DNA of 6,650 bases from an uncultured Clostridia bacterium. Its GTDB lineage: Bacteria > Bacillota > Clostridia > Oscillospirales > Ruminococcaceae. The notes beneath the pieces were generated by a model. It ran no database searches. It saw only the letters and a list, made by a program, of their open reading frames with translations, and had not been told where the DNA came from. Of this stretch, positions 1-3,685 are shown piece by piece. The stretch spans positions 1 to 6,650 of the forward strand of contig CANEHP010000122.1 of NCBI GenBank assembly GCA_947427325.1. Direction: 5' to 3'. The position numbers and the translations under genes were made by a program. Each line of letters starts with the position of its first letter. The stretch's first letter is position 1.

Positions 1-125
1 CCTGTCCCATTAAGGGTATGGAGGAAGCGGTTTTACAGTCAAGACTTTCCCTTTGCACCGCTGCAAAAACCGTACTTAAAAATCTTTTGGATTTGCTTAA
101 GGTGGAAGCTCCGGAGAAAATGTAG
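1..125 (+). CDS. argS: Arginine--tRNA ligase, C-terminal fragment (5' part outside window)
   Basis: Reading from base 3, an open frame of 40 codons ends at TAG 123-125. The peptide runs from CPIKGMEEAV to LLKVEAPEKM. The pattern RLxLxxAxxxVLxNxLxLLxVxAPEKM is the characteristic end of bacterial class I arginyl-tRNA synthetases, the last helices of the DALR anticodon-binding domain. The enzyme charges tRNA-Arg with arginine in the cytoplasm. Only the last helices are present, so the HIGH-type active site cannot be checked. The next gene starts 50 bp later on the same strand with no hairpin terminator between, so read-through into it is plausible. The identification rests on the tail motif alone but that motif is distinctive. 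Confidence 0.85.
   Translation, partial: CPIKGMEEAVLQSRLSLCTAAKTVLKNLLDLLKVEAPEKM
5..5. other. Window edge: upstream part of argS not visible
   Basis: The argS frame is open to the left edge. The promoter of the argS-MetH-like-Nudix run cannot be examined in this window. Confidence 0.6.
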
Positions 126-155
126 CATTAAAAAACTTATAGTCTTTTTATAATC

Positions 156-161
156 AGGAGG
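156..161 (+). promoter_or_regulatory. Strong Shine-Dalgarno (AGGAGG) with unusually long spacing
   Basis: A perfect AGGAGG lies 14 bases before the ATG at 176, against a usual 5-9. An in-frame TAA at 170-172 rules out any earlier start in this frame, and no ATG, GTG or TTG sits at optimal distance from the site. ATG 176 is therefore the only reasonable start, with a suboptimal gap. Confidence 0.55.
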
Positions 162-175
162 ACACGGCTTAAAAA

Positions 176-1318
176 ATGAACACTGACGACGGGCATCAGC
201 GAAATATTATCATTAAACTGAAAGAAAAACAATTTCCCCATGTCTTTGATTTCAAAAACAAAAAAATCGACGTTTCTTTTTTAGATAATCCGAATTACAT
301 TAAAAACGCTGTAGGAAATGTGGATTATAGCGATTTTATAGCTTTGCCCACAGGACTTTTAAACGGTTCAGTTCTTAATTCTTTAAAGATTGACGCAAAC
401 TGCGAGCAAGTCAATTTGTCTGTTGCCTCTTCCTTTTCTTCACTTTACAATAATAAAAAAATCGGCGCTGTAATCGGAGCAAGTATGGAAGAGGTCGAGC
501 CTTTTGGTGAAACAAGCTTTACCGAGCTTATCTCGATTTATGATAAACAGGTTAAGGTATTAAATCAATTTGCGGATTTTTTTATTATTGATAAAATAAA
601 AACTATGATCGATTTAAGAGCCGCCCTGCTTTCCTGCAAAAAAACCGACAAGCCTGTGCTGGTGAATATTGTGGCGGATCGGTTTGAAAATACCGAAAAC
701 TGCGCCGCTTCTTCTCTTGGCGGCTTGGTTACTGCGCAGGAAATGGGCGCTTGCGGCTTCGGGTTTTGCTGTGATAATGACGAAAACCCTTCCGAAATTG
801 CCGCAGAGCTTTTAAAATATGCCAAAATCCCCCTTATTGCCGATTTAACGGAAAAAACCTTTTCGGACGGCAATATTCCGAAGGAGATAAGCACCGTAAT
901 ATGCAGAAGCGGAAATCCTCATAGCTTTGATAAAACGGAAGTTACCGGCATCGTTGAACACAAGGACGATTTTTTTATCTTTACGCACTATGGAAATGTT
1001 TTTTTCCTTGAAGCCGACACAACGGAAATTTCGGAACCTATAAAATGTCAGCCAAATATGGAAGAAATAATTTACGAAAAATGTAAATCTTCCTGCGATA
1101 TTTTGCGTGTGGAAGTAAACAGCATAGACGACGCATTGGATTTTGCCCGTAATTCGCATATGTCAACGCTTCCGGTGATGTTTCTGTCCGAAAACGTTAT
1201 GGCGTTAAGAATGGCGCTTATGCTTTATCAGGGTACTGCGCTTATTGACAGCTCTACGCTTATTCCCGAAAAGGAGCTTGAAAAGATGTGCGAAAAATAC
1301 GGCGCAGTAGTTTATTAA
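176..1318 (+). CDS. Truncated, divergent MetH-like protein (homocysteine S-methyltransferase-like domain plus partial pterin-binding domain)
   Basis: A 380-aa cytoplasmic protein with no signal peptide or membrane segment. Residues about 95-225 follow the Hcy-binding TIM barrel of methionine synthase: IGAVIGASMEEVEPFG, then SFTELISIYDKQVKVL, the MIDLRAALLSCKKTDKPVLV stretch, and GACGFGFCC. Cys199 aligns with the first zinc-ligand Cys of the GxNC motif. The later GGCCGT motif, which supplies the other two zinc ligands, is absent. Residues about 275-380 resemble the start of the MetH pterin domain: CDILRVEV matches ADILDVNV, and ALRMALMLYQGTALIDS matches the segment ending in ALINS. The protein stops at KYGAVVY, about mid-barrel. 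There is no B12 domain. The N-terminus (1-95) has lost the usual DGAMGT motif. The frame is intact, and the next start is 27 bases after the stop, so the end is not an obvious fresh frameshift. It is unlikely to be an active methionine synthase; its real function is unknown. The family assignment is by eye and fairly secure. Confidence 0.72.
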   Translation: MNTDDGHQRNIIIKLKEKQFPHVFDFKNKKIDVSFLDNPNYIKNAVGNVDYSDFIALPTGLLNGSVLNSLKIDANCEQVNLSVASSFSSLYNNKKIGAVIGASMEEVEPFGETSFTELISIYDKQVKVLNQFADFFIIDKIKTMIDLRAALLSCKKTDKPVLVNIVADRFENTENCAASSLGGLVTAQEMGACGFGFCCDNDENPSEIAAELLKYAKIPLIADLTEKTFSDGNIPKEISTVICRSGNPHSFDKTEVTGIVEHKDDFFIFTHYGNVFFLEADTTEISEPIKCQPNMEEIIYEKCKSSCDILRVEVNSIDDALDFARNSHMSTLPVMFLSENVMALRMALMLYQGTALIDSSTLIPEKELEKMCEKYGAVVY

Positions 1319-1330
1319 AAATGTTTATTG

Positions 1331-1336
1331 AAAGGA
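1331..1336 (+). promoter_or_regulatory. Ribosome binding site deciding the Nudix start
   Basis: AAAGGA ends 9 bases before ATG 1346. The longer reading frame can begin at a TTG at 1328, but that codon abuts this site and has no Shine-Dalgarno of its own at proper distance. ATG 1346 also gives the N-terminus typical of the family. Confidence 0.8.
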
Positions 1337-1345
1337 TTTTTAAAG

Positions 1346-1891
1346 ATGCATCTCGAAGAAAAAACCTTAGAAAGCAATTTAATTTACGACGGTAAGATTA
1401 TTAAAGTATACAAGGATAAAGCAAAGCTTGAAAACGACAGCGAAGTAACCAGAGAAGTTGTTAAACACCCCGGCGGAGTGTGCGTCGTTCCGCTTACGGA
1501 AAATAATCAGGTTCTTATGGTAACGCAATTCCGTTATCCCACAGGAAAAGTGCTTACCGAAATTCCTGCGGGAAAGCTGGAATGGGGCGAAAACCATTTT
1601 GACTGCGGAAAGCGTGAGCTTAAAGAGGAAACGGGCTGCATTGCCGAAAAATTTGATTATTTAGGCTGTCTGCTCCCTACTCCCGCCTATGATACCGAGG
1701 TAATTCACATGTATCTGGCGCGGGGACTTTCACAATCGGAGCAAAAGCTTGACGCCGATGAATTTCTCGACGTTAAGAGGATTCCCTTTGACAAAGCTGT
1801 GAAAATGGTTATGAACGGAGAGATAACGGACGCTAAAACCCAGCTCGCCTTACTTAAAACAAAAATTCTTCTTGAGAGTGAGCGGAATTAA
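1346..1891 (+). CDS. Nudix hydrolase, ADP-ribose pyrophosphatase type (NudF-like)
   Basis: This 181-aa protein probably hydrolyses ADP-ribose to AMP and ribose 5-phosphate, clearing a reactive nucleotide sugar in the cytoplasm. The Nudix box G-X5-E-X7-REUXEEXGU is complete at residues 76-98: G76, E82, then RELKEETGC at 90-98, whose glutamates bind Mg2+. Pro113, in LPTPAYDTE, lies 15 residues after the box, the position that marks ADP-ribose pyrophosphatases within the superfamily. The preceding QFRYPTGK and EIPAGKLE segments (61-79) are also standard for NudF-type enzymes, and the length is normal. I chose ATG 1346 over TTG 1328 because of the Shine-Dalgarno site at 1331-1336. The gene follows the MetH-like gene by 27 bp, so the two are probably co-transcribed. 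Its last 12 codons overlap the 3' end of spoVG on the other strand. Substrate preference within the family is inferred. Confidence 0.93.
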   Translation: MHLEEKTLESNLIYDGKIIKVYKDKAKLENDSEVTREVVKHPGGVCVVPLTENNQVLMVTQFRYPTGKVLTEIPAGKLEWGENHFDCGKRELKEETGCIAEKFDYLGCLLPTPAYDTEVIHMYLARGLSQSEQKLDADEFLDVKRIPFDKAVKMVMNGEITDAKTQLALLKTKILLESERN

Positions 1892-2141
1892 GGTAACCGT
1901 TGTAGGCTGAAAGAATTTCTTTTTCAAGCTCTTCCCTTGCGTTGGGACTTATAGGGTGTACAATATCTCTGAAATTGCCGGATTCGTCCCTTCTGCTGGG
2001 CATGGCTACAAAAAGTCTCTCATCTCCCTGTATAATTTTTATATCGTGAATGGCAATAGCATTTTCGAGCGTTAGCGATACCACTGCACGAAGCCTTGGC
2101 TCGTTCATTGTTTTTCTTATTCTTACATCACTGATATTCAT
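1854..2141 (-). CDS. spoVG: Septation/regulatory protein SpoVG
   Basis: A 95-aa SpoVG, a small nucleic-acid-binding regulator that acts in Bacillota on cell-envelope, septation, sporulation and virulence genes. The sequence begins MNISDVRIRK and carries the family hallmarks AIHDIKII (30-37), LFVAMPSR (43-50) and FRDIVHPI (57-64), followed by a C-terminal helix at about 67-84. The frame extends upstream to 2228, but ATG 2141 gives the canonical N-terminus and has an AGGAAA site 9 bases away. The gene lies alone on the minus strand, divergent from murC and convergent with the Nudix gene. Its last 12 codons (about NSAHSQEEFLF, beyond the conserved core) are read from the same DNA as the Nudix C-terminus. 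SpoVG also occurs in non-sporulating species, so it does not prove that this organism sporulates. Confidence 0.97.
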   Translation of the reverse strand: MNISDVRIRKTMNEPRLRAVVSLTLENAIAIHDIKIIQGDERLFVAMPSRRDESGNFRDIVHPISPNAREELEKEILSAYNGYLNSAHSQEEFLF

Positions 2142-2150
2142 ATTTTTGAG

Positions 2151-2156
2151 TTTCCT
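2151..2156 (-). promoter_or_regulatory. Ribosome binding site of spoVG
   Basis: On the minus strand AGGAAA (within GAAAGGAAAC) stands 9 bases before ATG 2141. This supports the internal ATG rather than the upstream in-frame ATG at 2228. Confidence 0.8.
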
Positions 2157-2272
2157 TTCATCTAATAGAATAATAATGATATTTTTAGCATACAAATCTG
2201 AAATATTCATAATAACTTGAATACCCATTAAGTTTTGAACAATAATTCTTTATGACAAAAGGCATATTGTTT

Positions 2273-2279
2273 GGAAAGG
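2273..2279 (+). promoter_or_regulatory. Ribosome binding site deciding the murC start
   Basis: GGAAAGG ends 6 bases before ATG 2286. A TTG at 2271 is in frame but overlaps this site, so it cannot be the start that the site serves. Confidence 0.8.
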
Positions 2280-2285
2280 TTTTTT

Positions 2286-3662
2286 ATGGAAGATTTTCTT
2301 AAAGAAAAAAAGCATATACACTTTATAGGAATTGGCGGCAGCGGTATGTACCCATTGGCGCAAATTCTTCATTCAAAGGGCTTTTATCTTACAGGCTCGG
2401 ACAATAACCCCACCGAAACCCTTGATTTGGTTAAAAAAATGGGTATTACCGTTTATATGGGACAGAGAGCGGAAAATATAGAGGGGGCAGATCTAATCGT
2501 TTACACTGCTGCAATTATGGACGACAATCCCGAACTGATTGCCGCAAGAAGCAGCGGTGTTAAGGTTATAGAACGTGCCGATCTTTTAGCTCTTATATCA
2601 GCAAGATATGCCAACTCTATCTGCGTTTCGGGTACTCACGGAAAGACTACCACCACATCAATGCTTACCCAAATCTTTCTTGCAGGGGGAGTAGATGTTT
2701 CCGCTGTAATAGGAGGAAAGCTTAAGGCGATAAACGGAAGCGGAATTGCGGGAAGCAGCGATACTCTTTGCTGTGAAGCCTGTGAGTTTTTGGATCATTT
2801 CCTTAAATTATCCGTTGACATTGCCGTTGTGCTTAATGTTGACGAAGATCACTTGGATTATTTTAAAAACTTAGATAATATTATAAAATCCTTCCATACT
2901 TTTTGCGAGCATGCCAAAAAGGCTGTTATTATCAACGGAGACGACCGCAATTCTATGACGGCGGTTGAGGGAATAAGCAAAAAGGATATTGTTACCTTCG
3001 GAAGAAGCGACAAAAATAATTGGTATGCGGAGAACATTGTTCATTCGGGAAATCTCGAAACCTACTTCACCATAATGCACAACGGCAAAAGATTTTGCGA
3101 CGCCGTTATTCATGTTCCTGGAGAGCATAACATTATTAATGCGCTTGCTGCCGCTGCTGCCGCCGAATATTCGGGATTGTCCGCCGAAAGCGTTGCAAAG
3201 GGTCTTGACGATTTTATGGGAGCAGGCAGGCGCTTTGAAAAATTCGGCGAATACGGCGGAATAACTGTTGTAGACGATTACGGTCACCATCCCGCTGAAA
3301 TAGCCGCAACATTAACAACCGCAAAGGCTATGTCCTTTAAGAGGGTTTGGGCAGTTCATCAGCCTTTCACATATTCCAGAACCTATATGCTTATGGAGGA
3401 TTTTGTCAAGGCTCTTTCAATAGCCGATAAGGTTGTTCTTACAGAAATAATGGGCAGCCGCGAAAAAAACACCTTTAATGTTTATGCCAAGGATCTTTGT
3501 GAAAAGATTGATGGGTGCGTTTGGTTTCCCGAGTTTGAACAAGTTGCCGATTATGTTTGCAAAAATGCGGAAAAGGGCGATTTAATAATTACTCTTGGCT
3601 GCGGTGATGTTTATAAGGTGTCAAGAATGATTTGTAAAAAATTAGAAGAACGGTTTCAATAA
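2286..3662 (+). CDS. murC: UDP-N-acetylmuramate--L-alanine ligase MurC
   Basis: This 458-aa cytoplasmic ATP-dependent ligase joins L-alanine to UDP-MurNAc, the first step in building the peptidoglycan stem peptide. All three Mur-ligase domains are present. The N-terminal UDP-binding fold carries HFIGIGGSGM (12-21). The central ATPase has the P-loop GTHGKTTTT (116-124), EACEF (164-168), NVDEDHLDY (184-192) and HNIINALAA (281-289). The C-terminal domain has GAGRRFEKFG (312-321), DDYGHHPAEI (330-339) and LGCGDVYKV (437-445). The length is typical. QPFTYSRT (359-366) differs from the common QPH(R/T)YSRT by Phe in place of His. ATG 2286 is chosen because GGAAAGG precedes it by 6 bases. murC begins a rightward unit and is followed after 23 bp by the GH3 gene, with no terminator between. 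It is clearly the MurC member of the Mur family rather than MurD/E/F, from the GIGGSGM and DDYGHHPxEI motifs. Confidence 0.97.
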   Translation: MEDFLKEKKHIHFIGIGGSGMYPLAQILHSKGFYLTGSDNNPTETLDLVKKMGITVYMGQRAENIEGADLIVYTAAIMDDNPELIAARSSGVKVIERADLLALISARYANSICVSGTHGKTTTTSMLTQIFLAGGVDVSAVIGGKLKAINGSGIAGSSDTLCCEACEFLDHFLKLSVDIAVVLNVDEDHLDYFKNLDNIIKSFHTFCEHAKKAVIINGDDRNSMTAVEGISKKDIVTFGRSDKNNWYAENIVHSGNLETYFTIMHNGKRFCDAVIHVPGEHNIINALAAAAAAEYSGLSAESVAKGLDDFMGAGRRFEKFGEYGGITVVDDYGHHPAEIAATLTTAKAMSFKRVWAVHQPFTYSRTYMLMEDFVKALSIADKVVLTEIMGSREKNTFNVYAKDLCEKIDGCVWFPEFEQVADYVCKNAEKGDLIITLGCGDVYKVSRMICKKLEERFQ

Positions 3663-3685
3663 AACAATGAGGAAGGTACAAAACT

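Larger units (their letters stand above)
2142..2285. promoter_or_regulatory. Divergent spoVG/murC intergenic region with probable promoters both ways
   Basis: A 144-bp AT-rich stretch lies between the two divergent starts and must hold or follow the promoters for spoVG (leftward) and probably murC (rightward). The best rightward candidate is TTGAAT 2217-2222 and AATAAT 2241-2246 with an 18-base spacer; it matches the sigma-A consensus only moderately. Leftward, TTGTCA (read on the minus strand, 2253-2258) is a good -35 but has no good -10 at 17 bases. No convincing sigma-H pair was found. No riboswitch or operator palindrome is evident. The existence of promoters is inferred from gene orientation; the boxes are tentative. 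Confidence 0.5.

Noticed and set aside
129..150. Short A/T inverted repeat (TAAAAA...TTTTTA) after argS as a terminator
   Set aside because: The stem is only A-T pairs with a large loop, too weak for an intrinsic terminator.
149..154. Perfect TATAAT before the MetH-like gene, a possible -10 box
   Set aside because: No acceptable -35 lies 16-18 bases upstream, and a start about 7 bases downstream would remove the AGGAGG at 156-161 from the transcript.
565..1159. Minus-strand open frames (565-894 and 845-1159) opposite the MetH-like gene
   Set aside because: They show no recognisable domain and lie wholly opposite a gene with clear family similarity.
2142..2228. Upstream extension of the spoVG frame to an ATG at 2228
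   Set aside because: The extra 29 residues are not part of SpoVG, and ATG 2141 has its own Shine-Dalgarno and the canonical N-terminus.
2200..2230. Possible sigma-H promoter for spoVG (GGGTATT and GAATAT on the minus strand)
   Set aside because: The -35 part matches poorly and the 11-base spacing is shorter than in the B. subtilis spoVG promoter.
2871..3290. 139-codon minus-strand open frame inside murC
   Set aside because: It is a shadow of the murC reading frame; the murC motifs run straight through it.
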